Source: an uncultured Lachnospiraceae bacterium (GTDB taxonomy: Bacteria > Bacillota > Clostridia > Lachnospirales > Lachnospiraceae). Taken from it: 64,000 nucleotides of DNA. The DNA lies in the NCBI GenBank assembly GCA_934317845.1, contig CAKRES010000015.1, forward strand, positions 1-64,000. The letters are read 5' to 3'. The notes under the pieces were generated by a model. It did not search any database and was not told the DNA's origin. It saw nothing but the letters and a program-made list of their open reading frames with translations. The translations under genes and the position numbers were made by a program. This document shows, piece by piece, positions 42,127-51,926 of this stretch (its first letter is position 1; every line of letters begins with the position of its first letter).

Positions 42127-43422
42127 ATGGCAAGTCGCAATGGAGAGGACAGAAAACAGCTAAGATGTTCTTTTTGTAATAAAAATCAGGATCAGGTAAG
42201 AAAGCTGATTGCCGGTCCAAATGTATATATCTGTGATGAGTGTATCGGTGTATGTGCAGAGATCATAGAGGAAGAATTTGATGATATGCCGATGGAAGGT
42301 GGCATCAATCTGATGAAGCCAAAAGAGATCCGGGAATTTCTGGATCAGTACGTCATTGGACAGGATGAGGCAAAAAAGGTACTTTCCGTTGCGGTATACA
42401 ATCACTATAAGCGGATTATGTCCGAAACAGAATTTGATGTAGAACTCCAGAAGAGTAATATTTTGATGCTTGGTCCTACCGGATCCGGTAAGACATTGCT
42501 GGCACAGACACTCGCAAAGCTTTTGAATGTTCCATTTGCAATTGCAGATGCGACGGCACTGACCGAAGCAGGATATGTGGGAGAAGATGTGGAAAACATC
42601 CTCTTAAAGCTGATCCAGGCAGCAGATTACGATGTGGAAAAAGCCGAGTATGGTATCATCTATATTGATGAGATCGATAAGATCACGAGAAAATCAGAAA
42701 ATACATCCATAACGAGAGATGTTTCCGGAGAAGGTGTACAGCAGGCGCTGCTTAAGATTTTAGAAGGAACGACTGCGTCGGTTCCGCCACAGGGTGGAAG
42801 AAAACATCCGCATCAGGAATTTATTCAGATCGATACGACAAATATTTTATTCATCTGTGGTGGTGCGTTTGATGGATTAGAGAAGATCATTGAAAACCGT
42901 ATCGGACAGAAATCAATCGGATTTAATGCAGATATTATTGAAAAGCGCAAGGACAATGTAGGTGAATTGCTTCGTCAGGTGCTTCCGCAGGATTTTGTGA
43001 AATTTGGCCTGATCCCAGAGTTCATCGGTCGTGTTCCGATCAATGTTTCTTTAGATCTGCTTGATGAAGAAGCACTGGTTCGTATTTTGACGGAACCAAA
43101 GAGTGCGATCGTGAAGCAGTATAAAAAACTGTTTGAGCTGGATGGCGTAGAGTTAAGCTTTGATGAAGATGCCTTAAAAGCAATTGCCCACAAAGCAATT
43201 GAACGGGAAACCGGAGCACGTGGTCTGCGTGCGATCATGGAATCGGTTGTGATGGATCTGATGTATGAAGTGCCATCCGAAGAAGATGTGGTTGCGTGCC
43301 GGATTACGAAGGAATGTGTGGAAGATGATGCAGCACCAGAGTTGACTCGCACAGAAGAAGGCAGAAAACCAGTGGCAAGAAAGCATACAAAAAAGAATAA
43401 TCATGGCGGCGAGATCGCCTGA
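42127..43422 (+). CDS. clpX: ATP-dependent Clp protease ATP-binding subunit ClpX
   Basis: 431 aa AAA+ unfoldase. N-terminal zinc-binding domain with C14, C17, C36 and C39; Walker A GPTGSGKT, Walker B IIYIDEIDKI, and the pore-loop GYVGEDVE. Hexamers dock on ClpP through the IGF-type loop (FICGGAFDGL region is conserved in ClpX). A very strong terminator directly follows, separating it from lon. Confidence 0.98.
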   Translation: MASRNGEDRKQLRCSFCNKNQDQVRKLIAGPNVYICDECIGVCAEIIEEEFDDMPMEGGINLMKPKEIREFLDQYVIGQDEAKKVLSVAVYNHYKRIMSETEFDVELQKSNILMLGPTGSGKTLLAQTLAKLLNVPFAIADATALTEAGYVGEDVENILLKLIQAADYDVEKAEYGIIYIDEIDKITRKSENTSITRDVSGEGVQQALLKILEGTTASVPPQGGRKHPHQEFIQIDTTNILFICGGAFDGLEKIIENRIGQKSIGFNADIIEKRKDNVGELLRQVLPQDFVKFGLIPEFIGRVPINVSLDLLDEEALVRILTEPKSAIVKQYKKLFELDGVELSFDEDALKAIAHKAIERETGARGLRAIMESVVMDLMYEVPSEEDVVACRITKECVEDDAAPELTRTEEGRKPVARKHTKKNNHGGEIA

Positions 43423-43432
43423 GCAAAGATAC

Positions 43433-43471
43433 AAAAAGGGGGTTCGTGAAAGATCATGAACCCCCTTTTTT
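43433..43471 (+). terminator. Strong terminator between clpX and lon
   Basis: Twelve-base stem GGGGGTTCGTGA (43438-43449) / TCATGAACCCCC (43454-43465), one G-U pair, tetraloop AAGA, then six T. Confidence 0.95.
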
Positions 43472-43520
43472 CACAGTAGACCAATGTTAGTAGTGGTGAA
43501 AAGCAGAGGCTGCTGTATTT

Positions 43521-43548
43521 TGAGAGAAAGCGTGTGAAAGATCTCTCA
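43521..43548. repeat. Inverted repeat TGAGAG-N16-CTCTCA upstream of lon
   Basis: Six-base arms at 43521-43526 and 43543-43548, 29 bases before the lon start. It is not a CIRCE or CtsR site. Could be an operator or a leader hairpin. Confidence 0.4.
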
Positions 43549-43576
43549 GAGTTTATCGTTAGTATAGGAGTGTAAT

Positions 43577-45892
43577 ATGCAGGAAATAATTGATGTATTG
43601 GCAGTGAAGGATACGGTGTTGATGCCGGGACAGCTTACCAGCTTTGATCTGGGGAAAGAACAGTCTGTGGCGGCTGTGACGCATGCGTTAAAACAGGAGC
43701 AGCCGGTATTTGTGGTACTTCAAAAAGATGCTGCAAAAGAGGGTGTGATCACGTCTGAGGACCTTTATACGGTAGGAACAGTTGCAAAGATCACAAAGAT
43801 GCCCTCCGATCATACAGGAGTGATGCGTATCCGCCTGCTTGGACTTTATATTGCAGAAGTGCAAAGCTATGATACTGCAAAGGATCAGCTTCATTTAGAA
43901 GCTTTTGTCACAGCACGGACAGAGGATCGCATTTCTCTGATGGAATCAGAAAGCTATCGCAGGGAAATAATAAGCCGTGCACAGGCATTTTTTTCTATGG
44001 AAGACAAAACCGGAATGCGCCGTTTTCAGGAATTGGAAAATATCCGTTCCTTGTCGGAGCTGATCTATGAAGTGCTTCACTACGTGGATTTTGATTATAA
44101 GGAAAAACAAAAGATCATCGATGAGCCGGCATTGTTAAAACGTGCAGAGCTTTTGGGACAGCTGATGTCCGACTTTATTGAGATTGGGAAAATGCGATAT
44201 GAAATATCGGAAAAAATGCGTACTCGTATTGATGAAAGGCAGAAGCAGAATCTTTACCGGGAACAGATCGATATATTGAAAAAGGAATTGGGTGAAGAGG
44301 GAGATGACGAAGCATCTGATGCCGTTTCTTACCAGAAACAGTTAGAAAAGCTTTCTGCGCCGGAACAGATCAGGGAAAAAATAGAAAAAACGATCAAACG
44401 CTTTTCGATGTTATCACCTAGAAATAGCGAGGCAGCCGTACTTCAGGAATATATTGAGATCATGCTGTCCGTTCCATGGAATACGTTAAAGAAAGAAAAT
44501 AAAAATATCAAAAAAGCGGAGCGGATCTTACAGAAGGATCATTACGGACTTACCAAGATCAAAGAGCGGATCGTGGAATTTCTGGCTGTTCATATGGCGG
44601 CTCCGGATGCGGATGCGCCGATCCTTTGTCTGGTTGGGCCTCCGGGAACAGGAAAAACAAGTATTGTCAAGTCGATTGCACGGGCATTAAACCGGGATTA
44701 CGAACGAATCTGCCTCGGGGGAGTGAAAGATGAAGCGGAGATCCGCGGGCATCGAAAAACCTATGTTGGCGCAATGCCAGGCAGGATCGTATCAGCAATG
44801 CGCCATGTTGGCAATTCCAATCCGGTGCTTTTGTTAGATGAAATTGATAAAATGGGAACAGAGCAGCGCGGAGATATTAGTGCTGCTATGCTGGAGGTGT
44901 TAGATCCTGCACAAAATTCCGGCTTTTATGACCATTATCTGGAAGTACCGCTTGATCTAAGCCGCGTATTTTTTGTGGCAACCGCTAACCGGAGAGATCA
45001 GATCCCGGCTCCATTGCTTGACCGTATGGAGATCATCGAGGTAAACAGCTATTTAGAACAGGAAAAATTGGAGATTGCAAAGCGGTACCTGATCCCGAAA
45101 CAGTTAAAACGGCATGCGCTTACGAAAGAGGAGGTTCGTTTTACAAAAAAGGCAATTGTAAAGCTGATCCGACAGTATACAAAAGAAGCAGGTGTGCGTA
45201 ATCTGGAGCGGTCAATAGAGAGTATTCTTAGAAAGATCGTAAAGGAACGGTTAGAGGATGATACGGATGCTTTGGTAAAAATTGATGAAGAAACAGTAGA
45301 GCATTATCTGGAGGCTCCGGTTTACGAAACAGAAAAAGAAAGTAAACGGGCGCAGACCGGTCTGGTTCATGGGCTTGCCTATACCAGTGTGGGCGGTGCA
45401 ACTCTTGACGTAGAAGCAATCGCCATACCGGGAAAAGGGAAGGTGACGTTTACCGGAAATATGGGGGATGTCATGAAAGAGTCGGCGCAGATCGCGGCAC
45501 TGACCGTACGCTCTTTGTTGACCAGTGAGGAAGAACAAAAATTTTTTGAAACGCATGATATTCATCTACATATTCCGGAAGGGGCAGTGCCAAAGGATGG
45601 CCCGTCCGCAGGAATTACGATGGCTACGGCTGTTTATTCCGCAGTGACCGGACAAAAAGTAGATGGTCACGTTGCAATGACAGGAGAATTATCCTTATTA
45701 GGCAGAGTGCTCCCCATCGGCGGATTGCGGGAAAAGGTTGTTGCTGCTAAGGCAGCAGGGATCAAAAAGATCATTGTTCCAAAGCAGAATGAGAAGAATA
45801 TTGCCACACTTCCGGAACCGGTCAGACGTGATATGGAATTTTACTATGTAGATACGCTTGCACAAGTATTAGAGCTTGTATTGATAAAATAA
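43577..45892 (+). CDS. lon: ATP-dependent protease Lon
   Basis: 771 aa LonA-type protease. N-terminal substrate domain, AAA+ module with Walker A GPPGTGKTS and Walker B LLLDEIDKM, and the Ser-Lys protease domain with S677 (PKDGPSAGI) and K720 (GLREKVV). It degrades damaged and regulatory proteins. TAGGAG precedes ATG 43577. I could not find a convincing promoter between the clpX terminator and the start, so expression may depend on read-through or on a weak promoter near 43520. ysxC follows 24 bases after. Confidence 0.97.
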   Translation: MQEIIDVLAVKDTVLMPGQLTSFDLGKEQSVAAVTHALKQEQPVFVVLQKDAAKEGVITSEDLYTVGTVAKITKMPSDHTGVMRIRLLGLYIAEVQSYDTAKDQLHLEAFVTARTEDRISLMESESYRREIISRAQAFFSMEDKTGMRRFQELENIRSLSELIYEVLHYVDFDYKEKQKIIDEPALLKRAELLGQLMSDFIEIGKMRYEISEKMRTRIDERQKQNLYREQIDILKKELGEEGDDEASDAVSYQKQLEKLSAPEQIREKIEKTIKRFSMLSPRNSEAAVLQEYIEIMLSVPWNTLKKENKNIKKAERILQKDHYGLTKIKERIVEFLAVHMAAPDADAPILCLVGPPGTGKTSIVKSIARALNRDYERICLGGVKDEAEIRGHRKTYVGAMPGRIVSAMRHVGNSNPVLLLDEIDKMGTEQRGDISAAMLEVLDPAQNSGFYDHYLEVPLDLSRVFFVATANRRDQIPAPLLDRMEIIEVNSYLEQEKLEIAKRYLIPKQLKRHALTKEEVRFTKKAIVKLIRQYTKEAGVRNLERSIESILRKIVKERLEDDTDALVKIDEETVEHYLEAPVYETEKESKRAQTGLVHGLAYTSVGGATLDVEAIAIPGKGKVTFTGNMGDVMKESAQIAALTVRSLLTSEEEQKFFETHDIHLHIPEGAVPKDGPSAGITMATAVYSAVTGQKVDGHVAMTGELSLLGRVLPIGGLREKVVAAKAAGIKKIIVPKQNEKNIATLPEPVRRDMEFYYVDTLAQVLELVLIK

Positions 45893-45897
45893 AAGTC

Positions 45898-45915
45898 AGA
45901 GAAGGAGGACTCTCT
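45898..45915 (+). other. Hairpin with the ysxC Shine-Dalgarno in its loop
   Basis: AGAGA and TCTCT (five base pairs) enclose AGGAGGAC. The ribosome site would be displayed in the loop. Confidence 0.4.
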
Positions 45916-45916
45916 C

Positions 45917-46504
45917 ATGGTAATAAAGAATGTGAACCTTGAAACAGTATGTGGAGTAACATCCAAGCTGCCTCAGAATGATAAGCCGGAATTTGCATTT
46001 GCAGGGAAATCAAATGTAGGAAAATCATCCTTGATCAATGCTTTGATGAATCGGAAATCTTATGCTCGTATTAGTGCGCAGCCGGGAAAAACCCAGACGA
46101 TCAATTATTATAACATCAACGATGCGCTTTATTTTGTAGATCTTCCAGGCTATGGCTATGCGAAGGTTGCAGAGCATGTAAAAGAGCAGTGGGGCAATAT
46201 GATTGAAAATTATCTGCATGAAAGTGAGCAGTTAAAAATCGTATTTTTACTTGTAGATATCCGGCATGCTCCGTCGAACAATGACAAAATGATGTATGAC
46301 TGGATGGTGCATTATGGTTATCAGCCTGTTGTGATAGCGACCAAGCTGGACAAGATCAAACGCAGTCAGGTGGCAAAACAGGTGAAGATCTTAAGAGAAG
46401 GTCTGGGTATGGGAAAGGAAAGTAAGCTGCTTCCATTTTCTGCATTGACCAAACAGGGACGTGATGAGATCATGGAGCTGTTAGATTCCTGTTTAGATGA
46501 TTAA
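45917..46504 (+). CDS. ysxC: Ribosome-biogenesis GTPase YsxC/EngB (YihA)
   Basis: 195 aa. G1 GKSNVGKSS, G3 DLPGYG and G4 TKLDK are present. The essential GTPase of this family helps late assembly of the 50S subunit. The order lon-ysxC is the same as in Bacillus. Start ATG 45917 lies six bases after AGGAGG. Confidence 0.97.
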   Translation: MVIKNVNLETVCGVTSKLPQNDKPEFAFAGKSNVGKSSLINALMNRKSYARISAQPGKTQTINYYNINDALYFVDLPGYGYAKVAEHVKEQWGNMIENYLHESEQLKIVFLLVDIRHAPSNNDKMMYDWMVHYGYQPVVIATKLDKIKRSQVAKQVKILREGLGMGKESKLLPFSALTKQGRDEIMELLDSCLDD

Positions 46505-46547
46505 ATGACAAGAGAAAAGCGGATCGGGCCGGAGGAAAGGAGGACGT

Positions 46548-47483
46548 ATGGAACATCTACAGCATAAGGTAGGACAGGTAAAAGAGGAAATACAGAAAGT
46601 TGTTGTAGGAAAAGAACAGGAGATTACTCTTGTTTTGATGACTATTTTAGCGGGAGGCCATGTTTTATTGGAGGATATTCCGGGGGTTGGAAAGACGACG
46701 CTGGCACTTGCTTTTTCAAAAACGTTATCGTTATCTTATCGTCGGATGCAGTTTACTCCGGATGTACTTCCTGCGGATGTGACAGGATTTTCCATGTACA
46801 GCAAACAAACGGACACGTTTGAATACCGGGAGGGAGCGGTTATGTGCAATCTGTTTCTGGCAGATGAGATCAACCGTACTTCGCCAAAAACGCAGTCGGC
46901 TCTGCTAGAAGTAATGGAGGAAAAAAGAGTAACGGTAGATGGTGTAACGCATACGCTTCCAGATCCGTTTTTTGTGATCGCAACCCAGAATCCGCTCGGT
47001 TCCGCCGGTACGCAGAAGCTGCCGGAATCCCAGCTTGACCGTTTTATGGTGAAACTTTCCATGGGGTATCCGGATAAAGAGAGTGAAATACGGATCCTGA
47101 AGGAAGAGACAAAGGATTCCCTTTCCCTCATTCAGCCGGTGCTTACGATGGAAGAGTTGAAGCAGGCGCAGCAGGCCTGTGAACAGATCCATGTGGAAGA
47201 CAGTATGTATCAGTATATTGCGGATCTCATGGCAGCCAGTCGTTCCTTTGAAGCGTTTCAGACAGGGATCAGTCCACGTGGAGCAAAGGCATTGCTTCGT
47301 ATGAGCCGGGCATCCGCTTTTTTAAAGGGCAGAGCATATGTGGTGCCGGAGGATGTACTGGAGACATTTGTTCCGGTCGGGGTGCACCGGGTACAGTTAA
47401 GTCCTTTGGCGAAGGCACAGGGAAAGCAGGAGGAAGAACTTTTGACGGAGCTTTGTGGTGAGCTTGCCATGCCAAAACCATGA
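46548..47483 (+). CDS. MoxR-family AAA+ ATPase
   Basis: 311 aa. Walker A GVGKTT, Walker B LFLADEINR and a sensor-1 ATQNP mark MoxR. MoxR ATPases act as chaperones that insert cofactors or activate partner proteins together with DUF58/vWA-type proteins (known of the family), and the next gene encodes a DUF58 protein. AAAGGAGG lies just before ATG 46548. First gene of a four-gene run. Confidence 0.93.
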   Translation: MEHLQHKVGQVKEEIQKVVVGKEQEITLVLMTILAGGHVLLEDIPGVGKTTLALAFSKTLSLSYRRMQFTPDVLPADVTGFSMYSKQTDTFEYREGAVMCNLFLADEINRTSPKTQSALLEVMEEKRVTVDGVTHTLPDPFFVIATQNPLGSAGTQKLPESQLDRFMVKLSMGYPDKESEIRILKEETKDSLSLIQPVLTMEELKQAQQACEQIHVEDSMYQYIADLMAASRSFEAFQTGISPRGAKALLRMSRASAFLKGRAYVVPEDVLETFVPVGVHRVQLSPLAKAQGKQEEELLTELCGELAMPKP

Positions 47484-47508
47484 ACCGGACAGAGATAGGA
47501 GAAGATCT

Positions 47509-48570
47509 ATGAGGAAAAATCGGATCGGTTATGGGATCATATTGGTTAGCACCTTGTTTTTATTATTGTTTTATCACAATTATTTTTTTCTGGTGTTTCT
47601 GATCGGGATGATCCTGCTGCCGGGAGTGAGCTATGGCGTGACCAGATATACGGTGGCACACTGTGAGGTGGAGGTTGGGCTTGCCCCTGCGATGCTTACA
47701 AAAGAGCAGATGGTGACCGCCTCTTTTCTGGTAAAAAATCCCACTATGTTTGTGTTGCCGGCAGTACATGTCTGTGTTCAGTGTCAGAACGATTTTTATG
47801 AAAATGAAGAAAGTCAGGAAATGATCTTTGCAGTGGCACGGGGAAATCACTGCTATGAGTGGGAGCTTAGTTCTATTTACGCAGGAAATGTTTCGTTGCG
47901 GGAGGAGCGGATATTTTTCTATGATTATCTGGGACTATTCTGTTTTTCTAACAATGTGCAGCAGCAAAAAAAGGTTGCTGTGTTCCCGAAAAGAATAGAG
48001 CTTATTGTCACTATGCTGGATGAGTCGCTTTCTATCGGTCAGGAAGAAGAAGTAAACCGATATGAGCAGGCGGAGGATGTGACTTCTCTTCGCGATGTCC
48101 GGGAATACCAGCCGGGGGATCGGCTGCAAAAGATTCACTGGAAGCTTTCTACCAAGCAGGATAAGCTTATGGTAAAGGAGTTTGAATGGGAGAGTAACCG
48201 TACAAGAACGCTTTTGCTTGAGCTGAATGAGGTGACCGAACAGGGGGGGCTGGATGCACTGATCGAGGTATGGTATTCGGCTGCCTGTTATTTTCTGGAA
48301 CAGGAGGTAAGTTTTTTTGCCTGTTACTATAATGCCCGTACCAGCACCCTTAGCACCAGCAATGTGGAATCGGGGGAGGATCTGAACAGGGTATTGTTTG
48401 ATATTTATGAATGTACATCCTATGAGGGGCAGTGCGCTTATGAAGCATATGAGCAGGAAGAACGGAAAGAACAGGATGTGACATTATATGTTGCCCCATA
48501 TTCGTATCCGATAGAAGGAACAGAACAGATTGTAACGTACAAAGAGCAGGTGAGAGTTGTATGTTTCTGA
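47509..48570 (+). CDS. DUF58-domain membrane protein
   Basis: 353 aa. Two adjacent membrane helices (residues about 7-46), an outside- or cytosol-facing beta region, then the DUF58 motif DVREYQPGDRLQKIHWKLS near residue 205, part of a vWA-like fold. ATG 47509 follows AGGAG by seven bases. Works with MoxR in other bacteria. It overlaps the transglutaminase-like gene by 10 bases. Confidence 0.9.
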   Translation: MRKNRIGYGIILVSTLFLLLFYHNYFFLVFLIGMILLPGVSYGVTRYTVAHCEVEVGLAPAMLTKEQMVTASFLVKNPTMFVLPAVHVCVQCQNDFYENEESQEMIFAVARGNHCYEWELSSIYAGNVSLREERIFFYDYLGLFCFSNNVQQQKKVAVFPKRIELIVTMLDESLSIGQEEEVNRYEQAEDVTSLRDVREYQPGDRLQKIHWKLSTKQDKLMVKEFEWESNRTRTLLLELNEVTEQGGLDALIEVWYSAACYFLEQEVSFFACYYNARTSTLSTSNVESGEDLNRVLFDIYECTSYEGQCAYEAYEQEERKEQDVTLYVAPYSYPIEGTEQIVTYKEQVRVVCF

Positions 48571-51098
48571 AACGAATGAGAGAAAAAAGGAAGGAAAAAA
48601 AGCGAGAAGCAGAGCAAGAAGTCCGGCAGCAACTCATTGAGACAACCGGACTTTCGTTTTCTGAGGAAGTAAAAGGAGAGCGGGAGTCATTTGCATTTAT
48701 GAAGTATTTCATGAATGCGGTGATGTTATTTGGAGCAGTATATGGAAGTTTGTTTGCACTCATTTCTTCCTTTCATCTGGAAGTAAATACGTTTATTGTA
48801 ACCGCGGTGATCCTGTTTTTCAGTCTGTTGTTTTCTTTTATGTATGCCAATCAGAAGCTGAAACTGACGGTGTATGTGTTGATCCTGGTCGGAAGCTTTG
48901 CTATGGTAAATAGTTTCTTTTTTGTGATCAATAGTGGAATGAGTGCAGTGCATAACACAGTACTAAAACGGATCGATGGTGTGATGGAGCTGCCGCAGCT
49001 CCGGGAATATATGGAGTATTATCCGGATCGCAATGCGGCAATGACAGTGGCATTTTGTGTACTGGCACTGGCGTTTTGTCTGCTGCTCAATATTTTTATC
49101 TCAGAAAATATGAATTATTTAATGGTATTTCTTCTGACCTTTCCACTGGTGCAGTTCGGTATGTATTTTTCTTTTGACATGAGCAAATGGGCAATGCTTT
49201 GCTCGATGGGCAGCTTTGTTCTCGCGGCATCGATCCGGTATTCCAACACCTATCGCTCACAGGGGCAGAAAGAGAAAAAACGAAGGAAACGAAACCGACA
49301 TCATCATGTCTATGATGTTTCTCGGCAGTCGGAACATGCAGCGCATGTCGCAGCAACCATCCTCGCAGGTGTCATGCTTTTGTATGGAAGCATGTTTTTA
49401 CTGCTTCCGCAAAATGAGTTTGCTTTTTCCACCCCATTTGATACGTGGAAGGAGAAGACCAACCAGCCGGTAAAGAATTTCTTGTCTTATGGATTTGCAG
49501 CATTTTATCACCAGAACAGTGAAAAGGCTGCACCGGGGGAGATCGCGAACCAGTCTTCCATTACGTTTGACGGGCAGGTGGATTTAAAAGTAACACTGGC
49601 AAATACCAATGACGAACAGCTTTATCTGCGCAATTTTGTGGGACAAACCTATCTGCCATACAACTATAAGTGGACGGATACAACGCTTATGGAGCAGGAG
49701 CAGAAGGAAGAGCAGGAGAATGGCAGTACCAGACTGGAGCTTTTTAATCAGACCGGAAACCGTCTTGCTTATGATTATGCTCACGCCAGGAGTGTGACAA
49801 AGGCAAAACGCAAAATGAGGATTTCTGTGGAGGATTACCGGTTAAAACAGAAGAAGGATCTGTTTGTTCCGTATTACACGGTGCTTGAGGAACAATCCGG
49901 TATCCAGGCGAAGACGGATGGAAGGATCAGCAGTTCTACGGGGCATGTCCAGACCTTTACTTATTATTTACAGGACGCTGCGGCAGATACCAGTCATGTT
50001 TCCGGAATCTACTATGACAATGGGAAGCTGCGAAGCGGAGCGGCAACGCTTAAAAATGGAGAAAAGGACTATTATGAGAAGATAAAGGAGCAGTATCTTA
50101 CAGTTCCGAATGCAAATCTTTCTGCAATCCAGTCGTTTTGTGAGAAGCATGGACTAAAGCAGGGGCAGGATGATCTTGTAAACAAGGTGATCAGGATCCT
50201 TGAGCAGGAATATGATTATACGCTAAAACCGGGAAAGGATCCGGCAGGAGAGGACTTTGTCAATTATTTTTTAACGAGCAACAAAAAAGGCTACTGTGTG
50301 CATTTTGCTTCTGCAGCAACATTGATCTTCCGTTATCTTGGTATTCCGGCACGCTATGCGGAAGGATATGTGATCCACAGCGAGGACTATGATTATGCTA
50401 CGGAGGAAACAGATCCGGTATCCTCTTATATGGAGCAGGAGGAGAGTGACGGTAATACGGAAGTGGTCACTGTACCGCTTTCCGATTCCAGTGGTCATGC
50501 ATGGGTGGAGATCTATCAGTATGATCTGGGCTGGACTCCGGTGGAAGTAACGAATTCCGCCTCGATCGATGATGAGGGCGGCAGCTTCTTTTCCGGTCTG
50601 TTCTCGGGAAGAAACACCTCGGATACCGTGCGCGCTGTGATGAATCAGGTCAATCAGGAAAATGTAGAAAAAACGAAATTTTATATCATACGAATGATCG
50701 TTCTTTTGCTGCTTCTGCTGGCTGCCGCATATCTTTGCCGTATGGCAGTCATCGTGGGAAGACGAAAGTATCGTTTTTTCACCGGATCCAAGCAGCAAAG
50801 GATCTATTACCGGGAAAACAATCTTAGAAAAATCTGTGAAATGATGCAGGGGCAGCAGGTGGAAAACTTGTCATATCTTGCGTTTTCTGGTATTCTATGT
50901 GATATGTGTGATCTGACAAAAGAAGAACAGATGGAATTTTTAAACCAGTTAGAAGAGATACTATTTTGTGGAACACGTGTGAAACAGGATGCTTATGAAT
51001 ATGTAGTCGGGATGTGTAAAAAATGCAAACGGTTGATGGTGAAACAAATGTCATGGACCATGCGCATGCGATATTACCTGATTGCAATGTTATGGTAG
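48561..51098 (+). CDS. Membrane protein with transglutaminase-like domain
   Basis: 845 aa. A charged start (KRMREKRKEKKREAE), about six membrane helices up to residue 290, a large outside region, the transglutaminase/protease-like core and a final membrane helix near 705-725. The catalytic triad is complete: Cys579 (KKGYCVHFA), His646 (SGHAWVEI) and Asp655. Such proteins often occur with MoxR and DUF58 and are thought to act on cell-surface proteins or peptides. The residues between 290 and 570 show no known domain by eye. Reaction unknown. Confidence 0.9.
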   Translation: MFLKRMREKRKEKKREAEQEVRQQLIETTGLSFSEEVKGERESFAFMKYFMNAVMLFGAVYGSLFALISSFHLEVNTFIVTAVILFFSLLFSFMYANQKLKLTVYVLILVGSFAMVNSFFFVINSGMSAVHNTVLKRIDGVMELPQLREYMEYYPDRNAAMTVAFCVLALAFCLLLNIFISENMNYLMVFLLTFPLVQFGMYFSFDMSKWAMLCSMGSFVLAASIRYSNTYRSQGQKEKKRRKRNRHHHVYDVSRQSEHAAHVAATILAGVMLLYGSMFLLLPQNEFAFSTPFDTWKEKTNQPVKNFLSYGFAAFYHQNSEKAAPGEIANQSSITFDGQVDLKVTLANTNDEQLYLRNFVGQTYLPYNYKWTDTTLMEQEQKEEQENGSTRLELFNQTGNRLAYDYAHARSVTKAKRKMRISVEDYRLKQKKDLFVPYYTVLEEQSGIQAKTDGRISSSTGHVQTFTYYLQDAAADTSHVSGIYYDNGKLRSGAATLKNGEKDYYEKIKEQYLTVPNANLSAIQSFCEKHGLKQGQDDLVNKVIRILEQEYDYTLKPGKDPAGEDFVNYFLTSNKKGYCVHFASAATLIFRYLGIPARYAEGYVIHSEDYDYATEETDPVSSYMEQEESDGNTEVVTVPLSDSSGHAWVEIYQYDLGWTPVEVTNSASIDDEGGSFFSGLFSGRNTSDTVRAVMNQVNQENVEKTKFYIIRMIVLLLLLLAAAYLCRMAVIVGRRKYRFFTGSKQQRIYYRENNLRKICEMMQGQQVENLSYLAFSGILCDMCDLTKEEQMEFLNQLEEILFCGTRVKQDAYEYVVGMCKKCKRLMVKQMSWTMRMRYYLIAMLW

Positions 51099-51107
51099 GA
51101 GTGGCTT

Positions 51108-51926
51108 ATGCAGGAAGAAAGAATGGAACAAAGAAATCAAAAAAACGGGATCAGACCGCCGATGTGGATACAGTTTTTAAATGCCTTTCGTGGACCTAAA
51201 AATTATCCACAGTACTTAAAGCTTTCAGGAGGGCGTGTCACAGGCTATTATTTCTTCCTGGTGATGATCATTACCCTGCTTTCGGTCTGTGTACCGCTGA
51301 CAGGATTTTTGGTTGCCAAGTCCGGACTTATGACGTATCTGAATTCTGTTATTCCGGAATTTGAATTTGTAAATGGAGAACTTACACTTCAGGAGCCCTA
51401 TGAGTATCAAAATCAGGAAATGATGATAAAAGCGGATACTGCGGCTGACTCCTATAGCTCAGCGGATCTTTCCAAAAAGAAGGGGATGGAGGTGTTGATC
51501 AGTAAAAGTAATATGTTGCTGTACAGTCAGGGAATGACGCAGCAGATCCGTTTTTCCGACTATAAAATGGTGACATTGAACAAAAAAGCACTGCTTCAAA
51601 GTGCAGTGCCTTATTATATTTTATTAGGTTTTTATGTGCTGTTTTCCTATTTTGGACAGGCACTCAGCCTGTTTACTACTGTGATCCTGCTTGCCTTGAT
51701 GGGAACCTTTACGAACCGATTGTATGAGAAACGACTTTCTTTTTCTGCATTGTTGAAGCTTGCCATATATGCAACTACGCTGCTTGGCATTGTGGAGGCG
51801 GTCAATACCGGATTTACTCTGGTTTCCGGAACGGCTGCCAGTATCGTTGGAATGCTCTGGACTGCATTTGTTTATTTTTCAGCAGTTGCGATCAGTGTCA
51901 GTCTTCTTAATCGTCAAAACGGGTAA
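51108..51926 (+). CDS. DUF1189-like membrane protein
   Basis: 272 aa. AGGAG lies six bases before ATG 51108. The N-terminal LNAFRGPKNYPQYLKLS followed by a membrane helix, an outside domain of about 110 residues and three or four C-terminal helices match the DUF1189 family layout. Function unknown. It ends the MoxR-DUF58-transglutaminase run; its last 20 bases overlap the end of the converging CYTH gene. Confidence 0.72.
   Translation: MQEERMEQRNQKNGIRPPMWIQFLNAFRGPKNYPQYLKLSGGRVTGYYFFLVMIITLLSVCVPLTGFLVAKSGLMTYLNSVIPEFEFVNGELTLQEPYEYQNQEMMIKADTAADSYSSADLSKKKGMEVLISKSNMLLYSQGMTQQIRFSDYKMVTLNKKALLQSAVPYYILLGFYVLFSYFGQALSLFTTVILLALMGTFTNRLYEKRLSFSALLKLAIYATTLLGIVEAVNTGFTLVSGTAASIVGMLWTAFVYFSAVAISVSLLNRQNG

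Noticed and set aside
43472..43576. CIRCE or CtsR operator in the clpX-lon region, and likewise upstream of tig
   Set aside because: No TTAGCACTC-type repeat or GGTCAAA heptads were found.
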